Assembly: GCA_021795235.1 (NCBI GenBank)
Contig: JAJYPP010000017.1
Span: 1-56,701 of the forward strand
Source of the DNA: a bacterium
Lineage (GTDB): Bacteria; Chloroflexota; Dormibacteria; Aeolococcales; Bog-877
DNA length: 56,701 bases
Direction of reading: 5' to 3'
In this document: one piece after another, positions 18,565 to 27,671 of the stretch
How the letters are laid out: every line of letters begins with the position of its first letter
Numbering within the stretch: the first letter of the stretch is position 1
Program-made: the position numbers and the translations under genes
Notes under the pieces: model-generated
The model's input: only the letters and a program-made list of their open reading frames with translations
Told to the model about the DNA's origin: nothing
Database searches by the model: none

Positions 18565-19538
18565 GGCGCCAGCGTCCGGCGCACCGCCGCGAGCACCAGC
18601 TCCACGCTGGGGATGTAGTACTCCTCGACCCCCGCCAGCGGATATGGAGTGTCAGGTGCGGTCACGCGCGCGATTGGAGCCTCCAGGGAATAGAAGGCCT
18701 CCTCCTGGATGGTGGCGATCACCTCGGCACCGAAGCCGCCGGTGTAGGGCGCCTCGTGGACCACGACAACCCTGCCGGTCTGCTCGGCACAGGTGGCCAG
18801 AGCCTCCACGTCAAGCGGCACCAGGGTGCGCAGATCAAGCACCCGACACGAGATGCCCTCCTCCTCCGCCGCCTCGGCCGCGCGCTCGCACAATTGGACG
18901 GCGGCGCTCCACGCGATCAGGGTCACGTCGCTGCCATCGCGAGCGATCCGAGCCTTGCCGAACGGGACCGTGTAGTCGCCCTCGGGAACCTCTCCCTTCA
19001 CCAGGCGGTAACCCCGCAGCGGCTCGCAGAAGAGCACTGGATCCGGGTCGCGCATCGCCTCGAGCAGCAGGCCCTTGGCGTCGTAGGCGGACGCCGGCAT
19101 GACAACCTTGAGGCCTGGACACTGGACGAACTGGGCTTCAAGCGCATCGGAGTGGAGCTCGGGCGTGCGCACCCCGCCCCCGAAGGGAGCGCGGATCGTC
19201 ACCTGCATCGGGAAGCGCCCCTGGGAGCGGAAGGCGTAACGGGCGAGCTGGCCCCCAATCTGGTGAAACGCCTGCTGAGCGAAGCCAAGAAACTGCATCT
19301 CGGCGACAGGCCGCATACCACTCATCGCGAGCCCGACGGAGGCGCCCACGATCGCAGCCTCGGCAAGCGGCATGTCCAGAACCCGGGGTTCGCCGAAGCG
19401 CCGCTGGAGCCCGTCCGTCGCTCGGAAGACCCCGCCGAGCTTACCAACATCCTCGCCGAGGACCATCACGCGCTCGTCACGCTCCATCTCCTGCTCGAGC
19501 GCCTGGTGAATCGCCTCCACCATGGTCAGGACGGCCAT
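18561..19538 (-). CDS. 2-oxoacid dehydrogenase E1 beta subunit (branched-chain type)
   Basis: 325 residues of the transketolase-like E1beta family: LEQEMERDERVMVLGEDVG at the start, GGGVRTPELHSDALE in the middle, and LDLRTLVPLDVE followed by VVVHEAPYTGGFGAEV in the C-terminal half. With E1alpha it forms the thiamine-diphosphate-dependent decarboxylase. The ATG at 19538 lies inside the E1alpha stop (TGATG) and follows GGAGGAG, so translation is coupled. The RTPELHSD segment is nearer branched-chain than pyruvate enzymes, but I have not aligned it. Confidence 0.93.
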   Translation of the reverse strand: MAVLTMVEAIHQALEQEMERDERVMVLGEDVGKLGGVFRATDGLQRRFGEPRVLDMPLAEAAIVGASVGLAMSGMRPVAEMQFLGFAQQAFHQIGGQLARYAFRSQGRFPMQVTIRAPFGGGVRTPELHSDALEAQFVQCPGLKVVMPASAYDAKGLLLEAMRDPDPVLFCEPLRGYRLVKGEVPEGDYTVPFGKARIARDGSDVTLIAWSAAVQLCERAAEAAEEEGISCRVLDLRTLVPLDVEALATCAEQTGRVVVVHEAPYTGGFGAEVIATIQEEAFYSLEAPIARVTAPDTPYPLAGVEEYYIPSVELVLAAVRRTLAP

Positions 19539-20647
19539 CAAGCTCCTCCTTCGGGACCTTGCCCGGCGAGCTCCGCGCGCTGCCGCTCGATCCGCGAACC
19601 CGGGCGCGCATAGACGTGGTCGAACATCTGGGACGCCGTTGGCCGCGGGTACGCCTCGGCCGCCGCGACCGCGGCGGTGACCTCCTCGGCCACGGCCGCG
19701 CGCAGTTGCTCGTCCCGCGCCTCGTCGAGCAAGCCAGCCCCAGCCAGGTAGCCGCGCAGGCGCGGGAGCGGATCATCACGTCGTCGTGCTTCGAGTTCCT
19801 CAGAGGGCACGTAGCGCGTCGGGTCGTCGGCGGTGCTGTGCGGGAACAGCCGGTAGGTCTGGGACTCGATGAGCGTCGGGCCACCGCCGGCGCGGGCCCG
19901 TTCAACGGCCTCATGGGCGGACGCATACACCGCCAGCAGATCGTTGCCGTCAACGCGCACCCCGGGCAAGCCGTAGCCTTGGGCGCGGGCCGCGAACGAG
20001 ACCGCCGCGGTCTGCTTGGACCGCGGCGTGGAGATCGCATACCCGTTGTTCTGGAGCACGAACACCACTGGCGCCTGCACCACGCCGGCCAGGTTCAGCG
20101 CCTCGTGGAAATCCCCCTCCGACGAGGCCCCATCGCCACAGAAGGTCACCACCACTCCGTCGCGGCCCTGCATCTTGAGACCCAGTGCGAGTCCCACGGC
20201 CTGGGGCAACTGCGCCGCCAGAGAGATCTGTACCGGCGCGAGCAGCACCCCGTCGGGCACCCTGCCTCCGACAGGGTTGCCGATGTAGTAGAGAAGCAAG
20301 GTGGACAGGGGCATGCCGTGGTGGACCATAGCTACGGTCTCCCGGTACTGGGGCACGATCCAGTCCCGTGCCGGGTCGAGTGCGAGGGAGACGCCCACGA
20401 CCGACGCCTCCTGGCCGTAGGCTGCCGAATAGGTGCCGATCCGACCCTGGCGCTGCAGGCTCACCGCCCGCTCGTCGAGGGCCCGGGAGAGGAGCATCCA
20501 GCGGTAGCCCTCGAGCACCGCGTCGCCGGAAAGCGGTGCCGCCGCGCCGTCGAGAAGCGCGCCATTCGCATCGAGGAGCCGCAGGGCATCCGGGTCCGCG
20601 CCGCCTTCGAAGGCCCTGGGTACGGAGGTCATCGCTGCTTCGATCAT
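19538..20647 (-). CDS. 2-oxoacid dehydrogenase E1 alpha subunit (branched-chain type)
   Basis: About 369 residues. The thiamine diphosphate motif runs from GDGASSEGDFHEALNLAG to QNNGYAIST, and the regulatory loop contains YRLFPHSTADDPTRY, whose SxxDD form is characteristic of branched-chain E1alpha. An in-frame GTG at 20674 is possible, but AGGAGGTG lies nine bases before the ATG at 20647. It begins 28 bases after the flavoprotein gene in the same direction and leads the alpha-beta-E2-E3 block. The expected reaction is decarboxylation of branched-chain 2-oxoacids made by the leucine-type dehydrogenase. Confidence 0.93.
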   Translation of the reverse strand: MIEAAMTSVPRAFEGGADPDALRLLDANGALLDGAAAPLSGDAVLEGYRWMLLSRALDERAVSLQRQGRIGTYSAAYGQEASVVGVSLALDPARDWIVPQYRETVAMVHHGMPLSTLLLYYIGNPVGGRVPDGVLLAPVQISLAAQLPQAVGLALGLKMQGRDGVVVTFCGDGASSEGDFHEALNLAGVVQAPVVFVLQNNGYAISTPRSKQTAAVSFAARAQGYGLPGVRVDGNDLLAVYASAHEAVERARAGGGPTLIESQTYRLFPHSTADDPTRYVPSEELEARRRDDPLPRLRGYLAGAGLLDEARDEQLRAAVAEEVTAAVAAAEAYPRPTASQMFDHVYARPGSRIERQRAELAGQGPEGGA

Positions 20648-20674
20648 GGGCTGGTCCACCTCCTCTTCATCCAC

Positions 20675-21841
20675 TCACCCACCGCCTCCGTACCTTCGCT
20701 GAGCGACCATCCACTCATTGTCCGGGACTGGCCCGGGCACGCGCAGCGGGTCGCAGAACCCGAGGTCTAACGCCGGGTCCGGAGAGCCCAACATAGTCGC
20801 GGCCAGGAGCTCGGCCACGGGCGGACCGTGCATCACGCCATGGCCGGCAAACCCGGCGAGGACCCAGAGCTCATCCTCCAGCCGGCCCGCGTTGGGATGC
20901 CCGTCGCTCACCTCGTCGGCCTGGCCGGTGAGCAGATGCGAGATGCCCGGGTCAACAAGCGTGGGAGCCAGCCGCTGAGCAGTCGCGAACCAGTCCTCCA
21001 GCATCTGCTGCGGGCCGTAGTCAGGCGGCGTCCCGGAGAGCAACATCGAAACCGCCAGCGCGGGCCCCTCGCGCTCAACGCAGAAACCGGTATCGAAGTC
21101 GATCGTGAGCGGCACCGTCTCGCCCGCCAGCGCGGGCGCGGTAAGCGCGTAGTGGAGCGCGAGCGGGCTGACGTCGACTTGCGCTCCGAGCGGCTCCAGG
21201 AGCGCCGGCGACCAGATCCCCGCCGCCACGACCACCCGTCGCGCATCGAGGGTTCCCAGCGCGCCAATCACCCGATAGCCACCGCGACCGCGCTCGATGC
21301 CGCTTACCGGCCACCACTGGCGGATCTCCACACCAAGCCCGCGAGCGCCCTTGGCGAGTGCGGCGACGCCGTCCGTGGCTGTCACGCGGCCATCCTCAGG
21401 GGTGTAGGCGCCGCCGGCGAGGCCCTCGGTCGCGAGCCAGGGAGACACCGCGCGCACCGCATCCGGCCCCAGGATCTGGACCGGTCCGGCGCCCAGCTCC
21501 CGCTGGAGCTCCGCCGACTGCTCAAGCCGACCCATCGTCTCCGGGCGCGAGGTGATCAACAGATAGCCGGTCTGCGCGAATGGACACGGCCAGTCGAATT
21601 CCTCCGCGCAGGTTTTCCAGAAGCGCAGCCCCCGCTTGGAGAGCTCGATCTCCAGCCGAGTAGAGAACTGCTGGCGCACGCCTGAGAATGATGCGGCCGT
21701 CGAAGCACCGCCAAGCTGGTCGCGCTCGACCAGCACGACATCCTCAGCGCCGCCGCGCGCGAGGTAGTAGGCCAGTGCCACCCCCGCAATCCCACCCCCC
21801 ACGATCACGGTGTCCGCGCGGCCGGCCCCGCGCGCACTCAC
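20675..21841 (-). CDS. FAD-dependent amine/amino-acid oxidoreductase (DAO family), copy 2
   Basis: About 388 residues. The FAD motif TVIVGGGIAGVALAYYLARG is N-terminal, followed by GVRQQFSTRLEIEL, TGYLLITSRPE, EDGRVTATDGVAALAKGARG and the C-terminal VLAGFAGHGVMHGPPVAEL. It is a sarcosine-oxidase-beta-like flavoprotein and a paralogue of the gene at 14451-15599. A GTG at 21892 would add 17 residues; I prefer the GTG at 21841 after TTGAGGAT. Sitting directly before E1alpha in a same-direction series with leucine-type dehydrogenase and two SDRs, it may produce a 2-oxoacid or demethylate an N-methyl amino acid feeding the complex. Substrate not determined. Confidence 0.87.
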   Translation of the reverse strand: MSARGAGRADTVIVGGGIAGVALAYYLARGGAEDVVLVERDQLGGASTAASFSGVRQQFSTRLEIELSKRGLRFWKTCAEEFDWPCPFAQTGYLLITSRPETMGRLEQSAELQRELGAGPVQILGPDAVRAVSPWLATEGLAGGAYTPEDGRVTATDGVAALAKGARGLGVEIRQWWPVSGIERGRGGYRVIGALGTLDARRVVVAAGIWSPALLEPLGAQVDVSPLALHYALTAPALAGETVPLTIDFDTGFCVEREGPALAVSMLLSGTPPDYGPQQMLEDWFATAQRLAPTLVDPGISHLLTGQADEVSDGHPNAGRLEDELWVLAGFAGHGVMHGPPVAELLAATMLGSPDPALDLGFCDPLRVPGPVPDNEWMVAQRRYGGGG

Positions 21842-22012
21842 GCTGCAGGCATCCTCAAGTCGGGACCACGAAGGTCGGTCACAGTCCCCCACGAGCCATC
21901 AGGCCCCCGCTTCATGGTGAAGCCGACGCTCCTCTCCAAGGCGCGGTCAGAGGCGGGCGATCGAGTTCCACATTCACAGTGAGTCCGTGGTCCCCGCTGG
22001 TCGCCGTCTCCA

Positions 22013-22846
22013 TCACAGCTTCGCCGTGTCCGGCACTTGGTTGTGGCTGCGCACCCACCGGAAGGTGTCACTCGTGCCGTACTGGCCGCCGCACACGGGA
22101 AGGGTCACGCCGGACACCCAGCTCGCATCGTCCGAGCAGAGGTAAACGGCTGCGGCCGCTACGTCCTCCGGCTGGCCGATCCGGTTGATCGGGTAGAACG
22201 ACGCGCGGTCGGAGCGCTGGTCTCCAGTCGCGAGCCAGGGCGCGGTCATCTCGGTCTCGACCACGCCGGGAGCGATCGCGTTCACCCGGATACCGTATGT
22301 GCCGAACTCGTAGGCCAGGGTGGCCGTCAGGCTGAGGACAGCAGCCTTCGCCGAGGCGTAGAGGGCCTCCGTCGGAGCCGGTCCCAGCCCGTCCACCGAG
22401 GCGATGTTGAGCACGCATCCACCGGTGCCCTGGCCGACCATCGCCTTCGCCGCCGCGATGCTCGCGAAGAGCGGCGAGCGCACGTTGAGGTTGTAAACGG
22501 CATCGAAGCCCTCGATCGTGGCCTCGAAGATCGGCCCCACGGCCCCGGCGGTGGTACCCCAGCCACCCGCGTTGTTGACCAGGATGTCGATGCCGCCCAT
22601 GACCTCGATCGCCCGGGCGATGAGCCCCTCCGCCTGCGCGACGTCGGAGAGGTCGACCGCGAGCGCCCAGGCCGTCGCACCCGCAGCCTCGAGCTCGCGC
22701 ACCGTCTGGTTCAGCTGGCCGACCGTCCGGCCCGCCACCGCCACCTGGGCCCCGCGCTCTGCCATGGCCAGCGAGATGGCGCGGCCCAGACCGCGGCCAC
22801 CACCGGTCACGAGCACCCGCCTGCCCTCGTAGGGTCGCGCCGTCAC
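22013..22846 (-). CDS. Short-chain dehydrogenase/reductase, copy 1
   Basis: 277-residue classical SDR. The cofactor motif is LVTGGGRGLGRAISLAM, the structural NNAG motif is present (ILVNNAGG), and the catalytic Tyr-Lys pair appears as YASAKAAVL with a Ser upstream (NIASVDG). PG after the active site (AIAPGVVETEM) is typical. It oxidises or reduces a hydroxyl/keto group with NAD(P). GTG start, 6 bases after the next SDR's stop, so the two are likely co-expressed. The C-terminal 25 residues run longer than usual for the family. Confidence 0.9.
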   Translation of the reverse strand: MTARPYEGRRVLVTGGGRGLGRAISLAMAERGAQVAVAGRTVGQLNQTVRELEAAGATAWALAVDLSDVAQAEGLIARAIEVMGGIDILVNNAGGWGTTAGAVGPIFEATIEGFDAVYNLNVRSPLFASIAAAKAMVGQGTGGCVLNIASVDGLGPAPTEALYASAKAAVLSLTATLAYEFGTYGIRVNAIAPGVVETEMTAPWLATGDQRSDRASFYPINRIGQPEDVAAAAVYLCSDDASWVSGVTLPVCGGQYGTSDTFRWVRSHNQVPDTAKL

Positions 22847-22852
22847 GGCCGC

Positions 22853-23632
22853 CTACAGGTATCCATATGCCAACCAGCCCCCATCGACGACCACGCAGGA
22901 GCCGGTCAAGTAGCTCGCATCGGGGCTCGCGGCGAGGAGGACCGCCGCCGCCACCTCGGCCACCGTCCCGAAGCGCCCCATCGGAGTCCGGCGCTCGATC
23001 GCCTCGTCGTCGTAGCCAGCGGTCGCCTGGTCCCCGACATCCAGTGGCGTCTTGATGTAGGCGGGATCGATCTGCACCACCCGAATGCCCTGGTCCACCC
23101 AGTCGAGGGCGAGGGTCTTGGTCAGGCCCATCAGGCCGTGCTTCGCCGAACAGTAAGCGGCGCGGAGCGGGAACCCTACGTGCCCCGCGATGGAGCCAAT
23201 GTTCACAATCACGCCACCGCCGCGACCCTTCATGGAGGGATGGGCGGCGCGGGCGCAGAAAAACGGTCCCGACAAGTTGGTCGCGATGGCGCGCTCCCAC
23301 TCCGCCGGATCGAGCTCGTCCGCCGAGGCAATCATCGAGATGCCCGCGTTGTTTACGAGGATGTCGACGCCGCCGTAGGCAGTCGTCGCGCCGGCCATGA
23401 GTTGTTGCGCGCCCTCCCAGGTGCTCACGTCGGCGCCCACGGCGGCAGCCTCGCCACCCGCAGCGCGAATCTCGGCGGCGGCGGCCGCCGCGCGCGCTGC
23501 GCCCCGTCCGTTGGTGACGACATTGGCGCCTTCGGCGGCAAACTGGCGCGCGATCTCGAGTCCGATGCCCCCGCTCGAGCCAGTGACGACCACGACCTTG
23601 CCCGTGAACCGCGCTGGTGAGTTCTCACCCAT
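22853..23632 (-). CDS. Short-chain dehydrogenase/reductase, copy 2
   Basis: 259-residue classical SDR: VVVTGSSGGIGLEIARQFA for the cofactor, ILVNNAGIS, catalytic Ser in NIGSIAGH and Tyr-Lys in YCSAKHGLM, and the terminal VVDGGW. It is about average in length and starts at an ATG in a GGAGAGGCC context. It lies between the leucine-type dehydrogenase and SDR copy 1 in the same direction. A role in oxidising a hydroxyacid or hydroxyacyl intermediate of amino-acid breakdown is inference. Confidence 0.9.
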   Translation of the reverse strand: MGENSPARFTGKVVVVTGSSGGIGLEIARQFAAEGANVVTNGRGAARAAAAAAEIRAAGGEAAAVGADVSTWEGAQQLMAGATTAYGGVDILVNNAGISMIASADELDPAEWERAIATNLSGPFFCARAAHPSMKGRGGGVIVNIGSIAGHVGFPLRAAYCSAKHGLMGLTKTLALDWVDQGIRVVQIDPAYIKTPLDVGDQATAGYDDEAIERRTPMGRFGTVAEVAAAVLLAASPDASYLTGSCVVVDGGWLAYGYL

Positions 23633-23796
23633 GGGATGGCCTCTCCTCTCGTGTCATCTGCGATCCTCCCCACGTGCACCCGCGTATCGCTGCCTCCCCC
23701 TGGCCGGCACCGTCTGAGCCCCGAGGGACCCGAACCGCCGCGTCATAAGGATCGATACTCTTCACTGAGGGCTCGCTCGACCTCCGCCTACCGTGC

Positions 23797-24873
23797 TTAG
23801 CCCAGCAGCCGGACGTGGTTGAGGGCGTCGATGCGCGCTTCGGCCATGCGGTTCGCGGCCAGGTAGGCGGAGATGCCCTCCCGATCCGCGATCTGGAAGA
23901 CCTCCTGGGTGCGGGTGAAAATGCGCCGGACGTTGGCCATGGCCCGGTCCCGCTGCAGCCCTCCCTTGCGCAGACGATCAGTGTCAAGAATCGTGCCGCC
24001 GGAGTTCGCAACATAGTCGACCGCATAGACTATCCCGCGGCTGTCGAGCGCAGCTGCGTCGCGGTCCTCGTCGGCAAATATGTTGTTGGCAGAGCCCGCG
24101 ACGATCTTCGCCCGCAGGCGGGGTATGGTCTGCGGATTGATGATGCCACCAAGGGCGTATGGCGCGAAGATCTCCACATCTTGGTCATAGATCTCCGCCG
24201 GGGGGACAGCCCGCACCCCGTACGATCCGACCGCCCGCGCCACCTTCTCCTCGTCGGTGTCGCAGACCACGACCTCCGCCCCTTGCTCTAGAAGCATCCC
24301 CAGCGCGCTCCACCCCACCGCGCCAAGCCCCTGGAGGGCCACCCGGCGTCCCTTCAGATCTGAGGTCTGCCACACGCGCTCAGCGCAGGCGCGCGTGGCT
24401 TCGACCGAGCCCAGCGCGGTGGCCGGGGAGATGTCACCAGCGCCCCCACAGTGCACGGGGAGGGTGACCAGGTGGTCCGTCTCGGAGTAGATGACCTCCA
24501 TGTCGTCGAGCGTGGTCCCGACGTCCTCGCCGGTCTGAAACTCACCCCCGAGCTGGTCGATCATGCGGCCGAAGGCTCGCAGCAGCGCTTCGCTCTTGTC
24601 GCGCTTGGGGTCGCCGATGATCACGGCCTTGCCCCCGCCCATGTTGAGCCCGGCGGCCGCGTACTTGTAGGTCATGCCGCGGGCGAGGCGCAGCGCGTCC
24701 ATGATTGCCTCATCCTCGGACGCGTAGGTCCACATCCGCGTCCCGCCCGTGGCCGGCCCCAGAGCGGTAGAGTGAATCGCGATGACCGCGCGCAGGCCGA
24801 CGTCGCTGTCGTTGCATAGCACCAGCTTCTTGAACTTGTAGCGCCGCATGTAGTCCAGCACCGGTGCATCCAT
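23797..24873 (-). CDS. Leucine/valine/phenylalanine-type dehydrogenase
   Basis: About 358 residues of the Glu/Leu/Phe/Val dehydrogenase family, with the length of leucine dehydrogenase. The catalytic region reads GLNMGGGKAVIIGDP with the active Lys, an upstream ATGGTRMW segment, and the NAD fold GLGAVGWSALGMLLEQGA. It interconverts a branched-chain amino acid and its 2-oxoacid with NAD+. A TTG three codons earlier lies too close to GGAGGAG, so the ATG at 24873 is chosen. As first gene of the minus-strand series ending in a branched-chain E1-E2-E3, it gives the expected deamination step. Confidence 0.92.
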   Translation of the reverse strand: MDAPVLDYMRRYKFKKLVLCNDSDVGLRAVIAIHSTALGPATGGTRMWTYASEDEAIMDALRLARGMTYKYAAAGLNMGGGKAVIIGDPKRDKSEALLRAFGRMIDQLGGEFQTGEDVGTTLDDMEVIYSETDHLVTLPVHCGGAGDISPATALGSVEATRACAERVWQTSDLKGRRVALQGLGAVGWSALGMLLEQGAEVVVCDTDEEKVARAVGSYGVRAVPPAEIYDQDVEIFAPYALGGIINPQTIPRLRAKIVAGSANNIFADEDRDAAALDSRGIVYAVDYVANSGGTILDTDRLRKGGLQRDRAMANVRRIFTRTQEVFQIADREGISAYLAANRMAEARIDALNHVRLLG

Positions 24874-25170
24874 GCGCAGCAACTCCTCCGTGCGGCTCGG
24901 ACCAACCGGGTTCGGCAGTCGGTCGGCCTCCTCTGACGCAGCTGAGCCTCACCGTCGGGCCGCTGCGCAGACCGCCCCGCAACGCCGCGGTCTTCAATGA
25001 GGCGAACGTCGGCAGGTAAGGCGGCCTCACTATACCATCGCCTCAGTGCGCCAAGAGCAGGTTGGCCCGGTTGCTGCCACACCACCTTCTCGGCTTGGGC
25101 CGGGGTGGCGCCGTCGAGGGCGATCAGAGCCCGGCAGCCCCGGACCGGTGGATGGCGGCGGGCTCAGCGG

Positions 25171-26400
25171 TCAGGAGCTCCTCACCAGGGCCTGCCGCCG
25201 CAGCTCGGCGCGGGCCAGGGCATTCTCGTGCACCTCGTCGGGGCCATCGGCAAACCGCAGGGTGCGGATCCCCGCGAACGCCGCCGCCAGCGGAAAGTCC
25301 TGGCTGAGCCCACCAGCACCGTGCACCTGGATCGCCTTGTCGAGGATCCACTCCACCGTCCTCGGGGTCGCAATCTTGATCGCTTGAATCTCCGTGTGAG
25401 CGCCCCTATTGCCGACGGTATCCATCAGCCAGGCGGTCTTGAGCACCAGTAGCCGCAGCTGCTCCAGACGCACCCGGGACTGGGCGATCCACTCGCGCAC
25501 CACGCCCTGCTCGGCGATGGGCTTGCCGAAAGCGACCCGTTCCGAGGCGCGCGCACACATCAGCTCAATGGCCCGCTCCGCCACGCCGATGGAGCGCATG
25601 CAGTGGTGGATGCGCCCAGGGCCCAGCCGAGCCTGCGCGATCGCGAACCCATCGCCCTCGCTGCCAATCAGGTTCTCGACCGGCACCCGGACATCGGTAA
25701 ACTCGAGCTCGGCGTGGCCGCCGTGGTGGTGGTCGTCGTACCCGAACACCTCCATGCCACGCTTGACCACCACGCCCTGGGTGTGGCGCGGGACCAGGAT
25801 CTGGCTCTGCTGCCGGTGGCGATCCGCGGACGGGTCGGTCTTGCCCATCACGATGAAGATTTCCGCATGCGGATTCATCGCGCCGGTGATCCACCACTTG
25901 CGTCCGTTGATGACGTAGCTGTCGCCCGCGCGCTCGATGCGGGTGCGGATATTCGTGGCGTCGGAGGACGCCACATCAGGCTCGGTCATCGCGAAGGCGG
26001 ACCGGATGTCACCCGCCAGCAACGGTGCCAGCCACTGCGCCTTCTGGCGCTCGGTGCCGAAGGTTGCCAGGACCTCCATGTTCCCGCTGTCCGGGGCGGC
26101 GCAGTTGAGGGCGGCCGGGGCCAGTTGACCGCTGCGGCCCGTGATCTCGGCCAGCGGTGCGTACTGCAGGTTGGTGAGCCCGGCCCCACCCTCGCCGGGG
26201 AGGAAGAGGTTCCAGAGCCCGCGCGCGCGGGCCTCATCCTGGAGCTCCCGGAGGACCGGGACCTCGGTCCAAGCCCAGCGGTTCTCGAGAGCCTCGAGCT
26301 GCTCCGCGAAGACGGCTTCGGCAGCCACGACCTTCTCCTCCATGAAGGCCAGGAGCCGGTCTCGGAACTCCTGGGTCTTGGCGTCATAGGCGAAATCCAT
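25171..26400 (-). CDS. Acyl-CoA dehydrogenase, ACAD10/11-like
   Basis: 409-residue flavin-dependent acyl-CoA dehydrogenase. It shows the middle-domain segment FAMTEPDVASSDATNI, YVINGRKWWITGA and a GDGFAIAQARLGPGRIHHCMR helix. The C-terminal HGAGGLSQDFPL and FADGPDEVH resemble the ACAD10/ACAD11 branch rather than short-chain enzymes. The ATG lies within the stop of the kinase gene upstream (TGATG), so the two are coupled. With the APH-like kinase and HAD protein it suggests a 4-hydroxyacyl-CoA pathway, in which the ACAD removes the phosphate from a 4-phosphoacyl-CoA to give an enoyl-CoA. It could also be an ordinary acyl-CoA dehydrogenase. Confidence 0.92.
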   Translation of the reverse strand: MDFAYDAKTQEFRDRLLAFMEEKVVAAEAVFAEQLEALENRWAWTEVPVLRELQDEARARGLWNLFLPGEGGAGLTNLQYAPLAEITGRSGQLAPAALNCAAPDSGNMEVLATFGTERQKAQWLAPLLAGDIRSAFAMTEPDVASSDATNIRTRIERAGDSYVINGRKWWITGAMNPHAEIFIVMGKTDPSADRHRQQSQILVPRHTQGVVVKRGMEVFGYDDHHHGGHAELEFTDVRVPVENLIGSEGDGFAIAQARLGPGRIHHCMRSIGVAERAIELMCARASERVAFGKPIAEQGVVREWIAQSRVRLEQLRLLVLKTAWLMDTVGNRGAHTEIQAIKIATPRTVEWILDKAIQVHGAGGLSQDFPLAAAFAGIRTLRFADGPDEVHENALARAELRRQALVRSS

Positions 26401-27455
26401 CAGCTGCCCTCCCTCAACACGGCCAGTCCCGCTGCCATCAGGGGTTCCACGACGCTGCCGACGGTGTCGAACCCAGCGCCCACCGTCTGCCCGTGACTGT
26501 AGCGGTAGTGGATGCCCTCCAGAATCGCGGCGAGCTTGAAATAGGCCAGCCCCAGATAGAAGCCCACGGCGGAAAGGTCCCGGGCGCTCTGGCCCGCATA
26601 GCGGCTGAGAATCCCCTCGGCGGAGAGGAACCCCGGCGCCCTCGGGGCATCCGCGACCAGGTGACCGGTCTCCATCTGGGCCATGTTCCGGTAGACCAGC
26701 AGCAGCGCCAGATCGGTGAGCGGATCGCCGACCGTGGCCAGCTCCCAGTCGATCACCGCCGCGACCTGGTCTTGGTCGTCAACCAGCAGGTTGTCGAGCC
26801 TGAAGTCGCCGTGGACGACTGCCGGAGCTGACTCCACGGGCAGCCTGGCCTGCAGCAGCGCCTGCAGCTCCCGCGCACCCGCCAGCTCCCGGCTGGAGGA
26901 CGCATCGAGCTGCTTCATGAACCGCCGCACCTGGCGGGCGAGAAAGCCCTCCGGGCGCCCGAAGTCGGCCAGGCCCACCGCGACCGGGTCCACCCGGTGC
27001 AGCGCCGCCAGGGTGTCGACCATGCGCGTCGAGATCGCCAGAGTGCGAGCTGGTCCGAGCCGTTCGAGCTGTGCGGCCAGCCGGTACGGCGTCCCCGCCA
27101 CCATCTCCATCACGTAGAACGGAGCCCCGATCACGCCCGGGTCCTCGCACAGCGCGTACGTCACCGGCACCGGGATGTCGGTGGCGCGCAGAGCGGTCAT
27201 CACCCTGTACTCGCGGGCCATGTCGTGAGCCGTCGCCAGCACGTGACCCAACGGCGGTCGGCGAACGATCCAGGAGGTCATGCCATCGGTCACCTGGTAG
27301 GTCAGGTTGGACTTGCCGCCCACGACCAGCCGCGCTCGCAATCCACCTCCGACAGCGTCAGGGCAAGCCGCGTCAAAGAAGGCTCGGAACCTCCCGAGAT
27401 CCAGCCCCGGGGGGTCCAGGGTTTCGCGGGAAGCATGCGCGCCGGTCCGGGTCAC
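26400..27455 (-). CDS. APH-fold kinase, ACAD10/11-type phosphotransferase
   Basis: About 351 residues with the aminoglycoside phosphotransferase/choline kinase fold. VGGKSNLTYQV forms the nucleotide loop, WIVRRPP carries the ATP-binding basic residue, VVHGDFRLDNLLV is the catalytic loop (HGDxxxxN), and AVIDWELATVGDP is the metal-binding DWE. This sequence type occurs in ACAD10/ACAD11 and in LvaA of levulinate degradation, where the kinase phosphorylates the 4-hydroxyl of an acyl-CoA. The frame is open back to 27665, but that part is Ser/Arg/Pro-rich; the GTG at 27455 gives the usual N-terminus, without a strong ribosome site. It overlaps the ACAD gene by one base. Confidence 0.88.
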   Translation of the reverse strand: MTRTGAHASRETLDPPGLDLGRFRAFFDAACPDAVGGGLRARLVVGGKSNLTYQVTDGMTSWIVRRPPLGHVLATAHDMAREYRVMTALRATDIPVPVTYALCEDPGVIGAPFYVMEMVAGTPYRLAAQLERLGPARTLAISTRMVDTLAALHRVDPVAVGLADFGRPEGFLARQVRRFMKQLDASSSRELAGARELQALLQARLPVESAPAVVHGDFRLDNLLVDDQDQVAAVIDWELATVGDPLTDLALLLVYRNMAQMETGHLVADAPRAPGFLSAEGILSRYAGQSARDLSAVGFYLGLAYFKLAAILEGIHYRYSHGQTVGAGFDTVGSVVEPLMAAGLAVLREGS

Positions 27456-27671
27456 GGCATGGCACCGGCGCGCAGACGGCGCACGCCGCTCACGCCAACC
27501 AGTCGGCACCGAGGCGCTCGGTGGCCCTGCGCCCCCACCTGATCTGGATCGTGCGCCACTGGGCGCATCACTGTTCCCCGGTGAGATGCACCGGTGGGTG
27601 TTCCATGAACGGCTCGGTCCCACCTGAGCCTGCTGCCCGCCAGCCGGGCCCGGCGGGGCGGACACCGGCGG

